Assembly (NCBI GenBank): GCA_028565635.1
Contig: JAOXYB010034284.1
Coordinates: 1 to 23,934 of the forward strand
DNA: 23,934 nt
From: Phoronis ovalis
Lineage: Eukaryota; Phoronida; Phoronidae
Reading direction: 5' to 3'
The position numbers were made by a program, and so were the translations under genes. Below, piece after piece: positions 1 to 10,337 of the stretch (position 1 is its first letter; the number at the start of each line of letters is the position of its first letter). Under the pieces are notes generated by a model. That model was given only the letters and a program-made list of their open reading frames with translations, was not told the DNA's origin and ran no database searches.

Positions 1-2897
1 GAGTACCCCACAATGATAAACCAGATTATAATGCATGATGTATTATATTCTTTTCTAATGTAAAAAAACAATAATGTCAAACAAATATCCTACACATTGG
101 ATGGGCATTAGACATGACAAATGTCTTGTTTATTTTTGTATCCTGCCAGTAGGTTACTAGTTTTATGCAGTTAGTATGCATGTAGTGTTTTCTGGTTGTT
201 AATGAATGTCCCATCTATGTTGCCTAATACACTGACATACTGTAGTTTTTTGTTGCATTTGAGAGCAAATATAGGATCTGAATATTTGTCTGTTTCAAGT
301 AAAGCAGTTTCTTTTGCTATTGTTCTACAATGTTGCGATATTTTGATGAGCTGTATATCAGAGATGGATTGCTACACATTTCAGAATTGTTTATTCATTG
401 TAAGTATTTTTGTAAATATTTTTCAATAATTACATTTTGAATAAAAAAAGCAAAAATTAAGTAACTCTTTGTATTCTTTACACTGTCCATATAATTATAC
501 AAAATTATAACCTTTATGTGGCATTCTTGTTATGTGTTCCTTTGGTCTCCTCATTCATTGCATGCCATGATAACCTTTCAAAGGCTTTATTGGTTTTGCT
601 GCATTATTCGTCACCATGGCCTTCGATGCGTGCATTGCAATTTTGTGTTAGCTTTTACCTCTGAAGCTTAAGGGACCGGAATTTGATGATTTTTTATTTT
701 ATGTTGGACGTAAAATAATTTTGAGCATGGCCGGTGCACACATTGAACAAATGGTGTCAATCAATCCAGTTATAGGTATGTTCATCCCAGTTGTCCATCA
801 TTCCTACTGGATTGTGGTCAGTGCACATGGTAATTAAAAGGTTAGTATGCAACATTTAAAATATATTTAATACAAAATAACTGGTCTGGTGCATCAAGCA
901 ACCAATGGGCAATTATATTATAATGCAATCAAATGTCCTATTAAAAATTACATACTGTATAAATTGTGGAACAAACTTTTGAAAAATTCGAATCATTTTA
1001 ATGATTTGTTCAAACAATAACCAAACTTCACTACTTATGACATTACTGTTTGGGTCAAAACTGTTTCTTTTTCCATGTTCGGTCCATTCAAGCTTGTTAC
1101 AAAAATAAAGCTCTTCAGTTTAAGGAGATGAGAAAGTATGTATAGCTGCAGCCTTCATATGATGAATAAATAACACGTACGAGGAAGCTGCAGTCACAAT
1201 ATTGTTGTTATTTTATTCTTCGAAATAATGTAGGTGTGAACTTTTTTATATTTCCTGCAAAAACATTAAACAAAGAACCTAGTGGACACATTTCCTAACG
1301 TTCAGGTATTTATTTATTTTATGTTTGTGTTAAAATATAGTACCGGCGTGGGTGCTGTTGTGCTGGCCCAAAAATAAAATGTTCCCGGCCTTTGGCTTAA
1401 ATTTAAAAAAGTGAGGTGGAACATGAACGAGTTATATATCTCTCATGTATTACATGTTACTGACCTAGGGGAGCCACTCAAATAAAATGTGGGTAATCAT
1501 GCTCATTTAATAAAAATGCGTGAAAAGGGTGTTTATTTCAGGACTAGGATTGAATTTCTTGAAGATATCCTATGATGTGTGTCTGTCTTAACTGTATCGT
1601 AAAGTCTAAACTTAGTCTAAATTTGATCATAATCGCACTGCAATCTTAGACTAATTAAGATATGATAAGCTTCGAGAAACCCACTCCCAGTGCATTACAC
1701 ATTTAGGGTAGAAAAATTGGTTATTTTTAAAAAGGGAATCTAGGCTTTTAACTCTACATTTAGAAGATGATAAGTCTTGCTTAGAGTCCACAGGGGCATA
1801 AAAGATGTCTAAAAATATACCAAATTTGGTAAAAAAAATTTACCGCATGCCAGCGGCACGTCCCTGTCAGCTCTATATACATCTGGATATATAAAACTCT
1901 TAAGTAAATTTTGTATACACACCAAGTTACACCGCGCTTTCGCAGTGTATTGTAGTTAAGAAAGAACAAATTTTGTGTTCACAAAAAGTATTGTTTATGT
2001 GGATAGATAATGTGCAATATTTTTCTGAAAGAACTGTATTAACCCTTTTTAAGCTCATCTCCAGCTAATTATGAAAAATAACTTACTTTCACAGACTTGC
2101 AGTTTGAAAAAAAAACAATATCCTATTTTATTTAGTTATTTTTGTATGTAAGATTAGTGTCTTATACTTCATAAAATATAATTATTTGTAAAATACGTAT
2201 TGTTTACTTGTATTATATTATTTGCCTGTTAATTAAAAAAAAAAAGAAATGTACTCCTTTGTCACAACTTATTTGTTTCCAGTTTTCCCTATTAGGAATA
2301 ATTAAATTAACAAACTTGCTCAAGCCAACTTGTTTCTTATTTCATACCATCTGAGGATACTACAATATTCCCACGTTCTTTGCTTTAGGCCTACTTCATA
2401 AAAATATGTCTGGTTTTAAACTCAGAATTTGTAATCACCAAAATTCGATTATTTATAATGTTTATAACAGCGAATGTTTTATTGTTTCTCCTATGCTTAG
2501 ACATTGGAGAAAACCCTTGTATTAGTTTGTTAGATATTCATTTAGTGTCACTACTGTATATATTCATAGTTATAAGTATAATTATGATCTGTATTTAGCT
2601 AGCAGTTTATTTAGTTTTAGTACTATTGTAATTAACTTTGTATGAACTTTTATAGTTTGAAATAAAACAATATCACTAACCTTCCTGTTATCTTAAAAAT
2701 CAAAGTCCTAACTGGTCATGGATAGCAGAATTTTTCAGTGTAATCTATATATTCGTAAGTTAAATCAAGCCAATACATTATTTAAAAAAATATTTAATTT
2801 ATACCTATTGAGGCAATTTGATTGATTTTAGTCATGTTATTACAGCGCCAATACTAAGATTTACTTAGTAGGACTGGTAGCTCGATATAATAAGAAA
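1..2897. other. AT-rich intergenic region, no gene recognised
   Basis: I see no convincing coding sequence on either strand here. The open frames (for example 196-429 on +, 1781-1969 on -) are short, match no family I know and are rich in residues expected from random AT-rich DNA. A-rich runs are frequent around 2110-2250. A weak CAG acceptor-like site ends at 2844, so an untranslated first exon of the downstream esterase could lie somewhere in this stretch, but I cannot place it. Confidence 0.5.
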
Positions 2898-5800
2898 ATG
2901 AAAGAAGAGAAGCAGAGAAGAAATACGAAGGAAACTGAAGCTCTGATATTTGGAGAAGGTGATGAAGACCCTAATTCACATGGCATGGTATTTGTGCCAC
3001 AGATTCGACCTTTGGCACTAAAACGTCCAAATATTCGACCGGGGTTGTTAACTCCTAGAAAATGTACTGTTTTTGTTATTATTTTGTTGTTACTAGCCGT
3101 GACATTTGCTCGGATTATATGGGGAATGAAACATGTGTATGTGGAGTATCATGCACTTAGTGATACTGATGGGGAGCTTACTACTATTCCAGTTAAATTT
3201 TCCAGTGAAAGAGGAGCATATTGCTTAGATGGTTCACCGCCAGGCTATTATTCTAGGAAAGGTAAAACTCTACATAATTTTTAATTTTATTTGTATTAAA
3301 CTATGGCTTATGATGATTATAATTTAAATCTCAAATCCTGCACTATACTTGCATTGTTAATTCAGTGTTAATAGTTCACCCATGACAATGATGTGTTCAC
3401 TGAGATTAAGTCCAGATGCCTTGAGGAACTTGGATAATTTTGTGGGTGTTACTGCACTGTAATGAATCTCAGAAATAGAATGGTATTTACTATAACATTG
3501 AAACTTCAAGGCAACCGTAAATTATTACCTAATATTAAAAATAGGCAACACACAAGTGGTGTTTTTGTCAAGGCAATATGAAACGTCATAAATAATGTCA
3601 TGCATTCCTAATTTGTGTTCTGTATTTTAAAAGTGCTTGTACCTAACAATATCCTTTATGTCATTTGTGGGTTACTTAATAGTAATATTGTTATGCAAAG
3701 GTTGCAGCAAAGTTTTCACTACAGTAGTCTGCAGTGCTGATAGCTGCATGTCTAAATGCCATCAAAGGCTCTATGTGGGATAGCATTAAAAATTATGTAG
3801 TTCCAATGTAAGACCTAATATTAACAGGATGTGACAGATATGCCTGTGAAGGAAAACAAATTTCAGAACTTGCTTATACAAAAAATATTAAGCAAATGAC
3901 TTAGTGTTTATTTGTTTCATAGGCACTGGATCTGGGGAAAATAATTGGATCATTCTTCTTCAGGCAGGGGCATGGTGCTATAATTTAAATGACTGTGAGC
4001 ACAGGTAAATGTATAATCATTTTGATGAACAAAACAATAAGCACATTTCTTTTTTCGGTTTAGATTTCAGCCACTAGGGGTAGTTGAAGAGGCAGTGGGG
4101 GCAGATTTAGTGTCCGTGTAGTATTCCGCATGTTGTAAAATATTAGATTTATTTAAGAAGTTTTACTGAAAAAACATCACACACATTTTCAAATTCATTT
4201 GGTTAGACATATCTCAAGTTATTTACAGTAGTATTAAAAGGATGAATGCCACTTACATTGTATCTCTCAGTACTAAAATCAAAGACTTCTTGCAGCATGA
4301 CTAATTATTTACATTGTGAAATATAAGTTCAATTTACTCCTTACTACTGGAGTAGCAATAGCATATTTCAACAAATCAGTTTAAAACTGAATACCATACT
4401 CAGTTTCTTTCAAATGTTATAGTTGTCATCCACTTTTCTGAATCCAGGATCAATTTCATAGAAGCAGATTTAGATATCCTGAAGTATCATGAAATTTCAT
4501 ACAGCGCTTCAGTGTTAAATATTGTTAGCCATGTGACCAGTATAGGAAATTGTTTCTTTCAAATACAAGTTGCAGTCTACGCTCAGTAGCTTATTTCTGC
4601 ATATTTACTGTGGAGCCTTCAACTTTTGAATTTAAATTAATTAGGAGCCGAACTGGGTTGGGTTCAAGTAGAGTAGCAGCTAATACAATTCCGTTTGAAG
4701 GCCTGTTGTCTTCAGATGTCAACTTGAATCCAGACTTTCACAATTGGAATATGGTAGTGTTTCTGTATTGTGATGGCGCATCTTTTGCAGGTAATAGTTT
4801 ACATTAAAAAATACACTATAGAGTCTTATGGAAAAACCACATGACATAGTACAATAAGGCTTTTGTGACCATGTAGTAATCACCATATTGTTTTTTAATT
4901 AAACTCATATGTTGTGTTAAGCTTACCTTTTTTATATTTCTGTACTCACCAGCATAAATAAAGGCTTTGCTGCTGAAAATGTCAAACAGCTATCAATGTT
5001 GTAGGCCCTCGTATTATGTCCCAATGTGGTGTGGAGAAATTATTAGATGTTTTGTTTACAAAAACGACATCCTACGTCAGAGTATTCACAACAATAAAGT
5101 AACAATAAGTGCGGACCAGTCTGCGGGCAGATTGTTTTTTGCGTCGTTGCTTCTTGCCCTCGTTCTCGGGCCAAAGTTGGCTTATTGCCACTCGTCTTGT
5201 ACGTGACAGTTAGTGTCACCGGTACCACCTATTAGGAATACTAAGAACTAACAGAGAAAAAGCATTTTATTCACAGTTTAGTAAAATATTTTTTTCTTTT
5301 ACAAATACGTAGATACTCTTATTGCCTTTTCCTCAACGGAAAATGCTAATATCACTGAAACTTTATATCGGGAATGAATAACTAGGTAGGTAGCGGACTT
5401 TAGGTAGTCAGTGAAACGAAAAGTCAAAATGAGGCTTTTATTTAAAGATTTCATTACAAGTAAAAATGGCGTCTAGTGTGTGGAAGAAAGATTCGCATGT
5501 ATTTTGCTCTATTCCAACGTGCACAGACAACGAGAGAAAAGATGTACTTTTATCATTTCATAAATTACCTGTTGATAAAGAATAAAGAGAACAATGGATT
5601 AATAAAATTATGTGCGATCCTGGGTCAAATTCGACAGAAGATGAATACTGTTTGAGAATTTGACTGAGTCATGATGTAATGATCATTAGTATTATAATTA
5701 TACTTTATTATTATAGCATAATTTTATCATAATACTTTATTAGTATTGTATAATTTTATCATAAACATTATGTAATTTCATTCATACTAATAATTAATAG

Positions 5801-8265
5801 CATGCTGGGATCCTGTGGGGTCAAGCTGGTGGCTCCACCTGTGAATAGTCTTGAATAGTCCAAGACTGTATTCATAAAATATTACATAATTACATTAATC
5901 CAATTTTAATTACAAATGTCAATTGCCAAATCTTTGTCAATTAAATATATTATAACATATTATACACTTTAGACAGTAGTTATTTCAGTGTTTGTTTTTA
6001 TCCTAGAATTTCACGCTGTAAGATAGTTCAATGCAATTCGATGTATCATCATATGTCCAATGATCCATCTGGTAAGAGAATATTTGTCTTGATTTGAATC
6101 TCTATTAAATGCCACCCTCTCGGGGTATTCATTCACTGACTCTAAAACAACATCCCTATCACCATAGGTGATCTTGTTGATGAAGTTATCTAAATGAATG
6201 TCTTTTAGGAAACTTGTCATCTCCTATGAATATTGGTAAAAGAAAATTGTATTTCAAGGGCTTCCCAGTATTAAAAACTTTGACAGATTTCCTACTGGAG
6301 GAGAAGAATCTCAACAATGCCAAAAAGGTTTTGTTGTCTGGTCAATCAGGTACAGTATGAACTATTGTTGTTTATTTATAAACAGGTGAAGCAAAACAAG
6401 GAAATAAAGATTTCATAATTTGGTCTTCCAGATATATCTGACCTGGATTTTGTTTGCTGTGTCATTGTGCTGTTACAATTATTTTCATGTGATTTTTGCA
6501 TAACATCAGCACAGCTTTTATGTGACCCATTTTTGTATACTAAGCCATGTAAGTGATCTTGTAACAGCATTGGACATCAAAAGCTAGAGTTAGTGTCCCG
6601 TAACGATACTGTACATGGCTTCTAACTGTTAAGTTTTTGACATCGCAATAATATTGGATTAAAGATGATTGCCAAGTTTTCAACTTGAGAACCAAGCAAA
6701 CATTTTAATCCAAGTTCTGTTGAAGTTGGACCAGTAGTTTCTGAGTTTATCAAAGAATATGTTTTTGACATGTCTGCCATTTTGGATTACAGGTGGTCAC
6801 AACCTTCCATAATCAAAATTTCCCTGTTTGTGTCCACACAAACATTCCCATTTGGACAAAATGTCCCGAAGAAAAAAAAGAACCAATGTAAGAACGGTGT
6901 CTTCTAACTTTGTTATTGGAACCCATAATTATCACTTGTTGGACTTGAATGTATTACAGCAACAATAACTTATTAGATAGTGAATACTATAAAGGGATAT
7001 TAGTTTGAATCACTAGCGCAGGCATGTGTGATTACAAATCCCATGACCCCTATAGTAAGTTGCAATGGAAAAGCTTATGGTTGTTTAGATGGAAAATCTA
7101 TTGTGGCATATACAAGCAGTCTAGGACTACCATTCTCCTTGGAATTCTTTGTTTTTATGAAAATTTTTAGCATGCTAACAAAGTCTTGCCAGGCTGATAG
7201 CTAAACATTTGTTTATCTGACAAAATGCATGATTTAATCAAAACACAATATTCTACTATTTTGTAGCTGGTGGTTTAGCGGTTTACCTTCATGCAGATTA
7301 TATCAGAAGTAGACTCCCTTCTACTGTTAAATTTAAAGCATTAGCTGATGGAGGCTTCTTCATGGACTCTAAAAATCGCCATGGTGATTACAGCTACAGA
7401 GAAAAAATGAAACAAGTTTTTAAAATCCAGAATGTTCAAGGTATGGTATATGTACTTACCTTTCAATTTTTGGTTCATCACTGTCTTTACAAATAGTTTC
7501 TGCTCTAAAAGATTGCAGTTTCCAGATCGGTCCAGTCCTTGTACATACAATGTACTGAGTACAGTTAAATTTAGACAAATAAAATCAAACCCTACAGACA
7601 AGGCTCTCAATGTTATTTAAAGAGTTTATTACACTTCGTAGACTAATTAATGTTGGCATCACCTGGTGTATTCTGAAGACTGAATTTCTTTCTTTTTATT
7701 AGATACTTGTAAATGATGTCTGAAAGCGATGAATTTATTATTGCACAATTGTGTAAAACTTACTATGTTTGAACTCGTGCTAGAAGCGACAAATAAATAT
7801 TTCGGAGAAATAAATGAAATTTTGTACTTTTCAGGTGCACCTAGTGTTCAGAAGTGTATATCTCAAATGGCAAAATCGGAGCAATGGAAATGCATCTTTC
7901 CTCAGCATAATAACATATTTATAAAGACTCCACTGTTTATTGCCAACAGCGACAAAGACAGTTGGTCTGTGTGGAATATTTTAAATGTTTCATGTGGTAC
8001 TTCTTGTAATGAGAGCATGACAAAAGAAATACAAAGATATCAACAAGAAACTGTAGATGCCTTAAAAAATGTAACTGCAAAGCAGCATGGTATATTTTTA
8101 ACCCCGTGTTCTGTGCATACAGTAACTAATAGAAATGACATTTATTATAATATGGTTGTAAAGGGTAATGCTTTAAATCAGACTGTTGGGGACTGGTACT
8201 TTGATAGGAAAACTGATATTAAGATAATAAGTCATTTAGATGATAGTAAATTTGTTTGCTCATAG
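2898..8265 (+). CDS. Membrane-anchored pectin acetylesterase/Notum-family hydrolase, six exons
   Basis: Six exons join in phase with GT..AG introns: 2898-3261, 3923-4004, 4645-4790, 6209-6349, 7267-7440, 7835-8265. They total 1338 nt and encode 445 aa plus stop. The ATG has A at -3 and an in-frame TAG upstream. Residues 1-55 form a basic/acidic cytoplasmic tail and 56-75 a hydrophobic anchor preceded by R54-K55, so a type II topology is inferred. The lumenal part shows the family landmarks in order: CLDGSPPGYY (109-118), LQAGAWC (134-140 region), LGSS (154-157), NPDFHNWN (177-184), YCDGASFAG (190-198), the nucleophile elbow GQSAGG with Ser244, LADGGFFMD (270-278), TPLFIANSDKDSW with probable Asp344, and a C-terminal PCSVH with probable His397. 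The family is alpha/beta-hydrolase carboxylesterases: plant members deacetylate pectin and animal Notum removes palmitoleate from Wnt. These motifs read closer to plant PAE than to Notum. The substrate is unknown; Wnt activity should not be assumed. Confidence 0.87.
3262..3922 (+). other. Intron 1 of the esterase gene
   Basis: The intron opens with GTAAAA and closes with a TTTCATAG acceptor. It is phase 1: the split codon is GGC (Gly122). I see no nested gene or clear repeat in it. Confidence 0.8.
4005..4644 (+). other. Intron 2 of the esterase gene
   Basis: The intron starts GTAAAT and ends ATTAG. It is phase 2, with split codon AGG (Arg149). The frame of exon 3 happens to stay open upstream to 4550, but that extension is intronic: it does not match the family, while joining at 4645 gives the expected Cys-x-x-R-to-GSS spacing. 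Nothing else is recognised. Confidence 0.75.
5466..5663 (+). pseudogene. Decayed THAP zinc-finger domain fragment
   Basis: From an ATG at 5466 the frame reads a THAP-like start: Cys14-x4-Cys19, then the characteristic SFHKLP stretch (residues 30-35), an in-frame TAA at 5583, and then REQWINKI, which fits the conserved Trp region of THAP domains. Cys62 lies where the C-x2-H zinc ligands should fall, but Ile stands in the His place and a TGA follows at 5661. THAP domains are C2CH DNA-binding fingers found in P-element-type transposases and in host factors derived from them. The internal stop and lost ligand argue for a fossil within the esterase intron. I do not see a transposase core or terminal repeats nearby, so its origin (transposon versus exon of a lost host gene) is undecided. 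Confidence 0.6.
5718..5764. repeat. Short AT-rich direct repeat, 15 nt twice
   Basis: The 15-mer ATAATTTTATCATAA occurs at 5718-5732 and again at 5750-5764, 32 nt apart. It lies directly after the THAP fossil in an extremely AT-rich stretch. It may be chance slippage. Confidence 0.5.
6350..7266 (+). other. Intron 4 of the esterase gene
   Basis: The intron begins GTACAG and ends TTTTGTAG, phase 1. It separates the catalytic Ser244 codon from the following Ala-Gly-Gly, so the nucleophile elbow is only complete after splicing. No nested gene is recognised. Confidence 0.8.
7441..7834 (+). other. Intron 5 of the esterase gene
   Basis: The intron begins GTATGG and ends TTTTCAG, phase 1, with split codon GGT (Gly303). 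The frame of exon 6 is open upstream to 7729 by chance. The intron boundary is preferred because it matches the phase of exon 5 and yields the family's expected spacing. Nothing else is seen. Confidence 0.75.
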
Positions 8266-8293
8266 AAGCCAACGTATCATCCATCCACATAAA

Positions 8294-8618
8294 TTTACTA
8301 CCGTTTGCAACGAAATGTGACTCTGTGGTATAGTGGTATTTCGTTTGTGACGTCGTATTTTATAATGAGCACATTAGTTATGCAGCAAAGGCATTACTGC
8401 ATTAGCTTGAACCGCAATGGGAATGTTAAAATTTTAGAATGTGAACTTTTTGTGATGATATGATAATGATGTAGATTAAATTTTCACAAAGATTCCCCGC
8501 TGCTGTTCAAGCTAATGCACTAATGCCTTTGTTGTATAACTAATATCCTCATTACAAAATGCGACATCACAAATGAAATACCACTATAGTTGCTCTCATT
8601 GCAAACGATAGTAAAGAA
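8294..8618. repeat. Long imperfect inverted repeat (fold-back/MITE-like) in presumed 3' UTR
   Basis: Arms of roughly 125 nt at about 8294-8421 and 8495-8618 are inverted copies with a spacer of about 70 nt. Matching segments include CGTTTGCAA, TATAGTGGTATTTC, TTAGTTAT, CAAAGGCATTA and GCATTAGCTTGAAC against their complements on the right. The left arm has about 8 extra bases near 8325. It begins only about 30 nt after the esterase stop codon, so if the 3' UTR extends to the AATAAA at 8948 the transcript would carry a long hairpin. A non-autonomous fold-back element is the likely origin. I did not see a clear target-site duplication. Confidence 0.85.
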
Positions 8619-8947
8619 CAATTACGTTAGTGGGTTGAAACTTTACATTTTTACGTAAAACTATGTTTACTTCTGAATTATGTCCCCTGTACATTGTCTC
8701 TTCATGCTAGGTGTCTCTTAACACAAACAGTATAAACAAAGGGTTATTTGACAATGCTACCTTGGCTGCCACAATAATGCAAGAGAAACATGGATGTAAT
8801 TGCAAACATTTCATTTCATAATAGCACCTCATGGTGCCATATTAATTTACCAAAATGCTGATTATGTATTATTGCTGTCATTTATTTTGATTTTGCTTAA
8901 GTATTATATGACAGATGTGACGCTGGCACTGCCACTGCCTGAATGGT

Positions 8948-8953
8948 AATAAA
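8948..8953 (+). terminator. Candidate poly(A) signal AATAAA of the esterase gene
   Basis: This canonical AATAAA lies about 680 nt after the esterase stop codon. I noticed no earlier one downstream of the stop. In AT-rich DNA this hexamer is common by chance. Confidence 0.3.
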
Positions 8954-9603
8954 AAATTATAGTATTGCAAGTTTACTTATGTTGAAAATTAGGGAATATT
9001 ATAATTATGTGTTGTTTTGTGTCAATGATGAGTGTTTGGTTATGGTTACTTCATTCTTATTAACGTATTTGGATGTGTTTTAGAAGTTTTAATTCATCTG
9101 ATCTCCTGTAAATGAAAGTTACCAATGTGTATTTTTTCAGAATGATGTATGGATAATTATTTTTAACCAAGAAGTACTGTACATTTATTTATCTGTCACA
9201 TGATTATGTAACTATGATCTGAAGGGGCATTTCTGGGCTGAAAGCCACTATTTTCAAAATTTCACAAGCTGAGTGTAGATCATAGACCCCTGCTGATGTG
9301 ATGTTGAAACATGAAAAATATATTGGTGTTAAACTTTCGAATTTGAAAGGTCATTACTTTGGAACAAATACATAAATTATACCAAAAATCCACAAGTCCG
9401 TCTGGATGTAGCTGATTTTATATTATGTAGAGGTGAACATATTTTTGAAATTAAATCTTTTTAAAAAACCAAGATCACTAAGAATAAGTTATCGACATCT
9501 GCCTGTATCTATTACTACAAAATGATTTAAATTTACTCTCTAAGCAATGTATCCAATTGTTAGATTACATCTGTGTCCCCGGGGAGTACTGCCATTCAGA
9601 GTC

Positions 9604-9605
<2 letters not shown>

Positions 9606-9646
<41 letters not shown>
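9606..9646. repeat. (TA)n microsatellite, 41 nt
   Basis: An uninterrupted alternating TA tract. It generates the poly Tyr-Ile stretches seen in overlapping chance open frames, which I do not regard as genes. Confidence 0.98.
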
Positions 9647-9649
<3 letters not shown>

Positions 9650-9683
9650 CCGCCTAATAGGCCCCCTTTTTTTCAGCTCCAGC

Positions 9684-9950
9684 ATTTACCACGGGGTATG
9701 TTTTTCACGCTTCTCAAAGCTTTATTTACCACAGTATACTTTTCTTGCTGGATATATTCATTTACCACATAGTGTATTTCTTGGAAAACGCATTTAAGAC
9801 AGGTATGAAAAATTAAGGTTCGTAAATTTTTCCATATTTATTTACCACAGGTTATCTATTTCTGGGGAGTTATTTACAACGGTATATTTTTCATTTACGA
9901 CAGGGTATATTTTTGGTGATCTCCATTTACCACAGGGTCAGGGTTTTTAC
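9684..9950. repeat. Degenerate minisatellite, core ATTTACCACAGGGTATATTT
   Basis: Eight recognisable copies of the core start at 9684, 9724, 9760, 9792, 9840, 9872, 9893 and 9925. Spacing varies (40, 36, 32, 48, 32, 21 and 32 nt), the ATTTAC-AC part being best kept. The array begins about 40 nt after the TA microsatellite. Confidence 0.8.
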
Positions 9951-9980
9951 CCTGGGCCACACACCCCTACCAACTTTTCC

Positions 9981-10290
9981 AACCCAATCAAAAGTTTTAG
10001 CTTATGGTAGCAAACCCAATCCAAAGTTTTGAAATTTTCGGGTAGCAATCCAAATTTTGTGAAATATAAGGGTAGAAATTCAAAATTTTAAAATATTTGA
10101 GTATATTAATCCATTTTTACGCAATTAACTGACTGATACAAACCAAATTCCAAAATTTATTTATGGACACAAAATTAATCCAAATTATTTGCTGTAAGCA
10201 GTGCGTAGCATGCAATCCAAATTGTTGAATGTCTTTACAAAGTAAAAATACAGTAAGAAGTATACAATCCAAATCCAAAATTTTCATCTG
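9981..10290. repeat. Second degenerate minisatellite, core AATCCAAATTTT
   Basis: AATCC/AATTC-like starts followed by A/T-rich words (AAAGTTTT, AAATTTTG, AAAATTTT) recur at 9986, 10018, 10047, 10077, 10108, 10146, 10177, 10214 and 10266, mostly about 30 nt apart. Early copies also share GGTAGCAA or GGTAGAAA before the core. The array lies directly after the ATTTACCAC array but has a different core. Confidence 0.7.
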
Positions 10291-10297
10291 AGCTGCA

Positions 10298-10337
10298 CCC
10301 CCCCACTAAAAATAACTTGAGAACCCCCCCCCCCCCC
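10298..10337. repeat. Paired poly-C runs (C7 and C14)
   Basis: A seven-base C run at 10298-10304 and a fourteen-base C run at 10324-10337 lie at the end of the minisatellite block, followed by GGCGTGGCGC. They stand out sharply in this AT-rich sequence. Confidence 0.95.

Larger units (their letters stand above)
4791..6208 (+). other. Intron 3 of the esterase gene, containing a THAP fossil
   Basis: This is the longest intron of the gene. It starts GTAATA and ends TCTTTTAG, phase 1, with split codon GGA (Gly198). It holds a decayed THAP-domain reading frame (5466-5663) and an AT-rich stretch with a short direct repeat near 5718-5764. A minus-strand open frame at 6011-6220 lies against the acceptor but is not recognised. 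Confidence 0.75.

Noticed and set aside
196-429. 77-aa frame and, on the minus strand, a short GNIDGT-like stretch reminiscent of a Harbinger-type transposase motif
   Set aside because: The match is only a few residues. Stops surround it and no second or third catalytic motif follows in any frame.
6011-6220. Minus-strand 69-aa open frame next to the exon 4 acceptor of the esterase
   Set aside because: Its composition looks somewhat protein-like, but I recognise no domain. It overlaps the start of a well-supported plus-strand exon, and frames of this length are common here.
9557-9797. Two overlapping frames with Tyr-Ile repeats
   Set aside because: They are translations of the (TA)n microsatellite and have no other coding signal.
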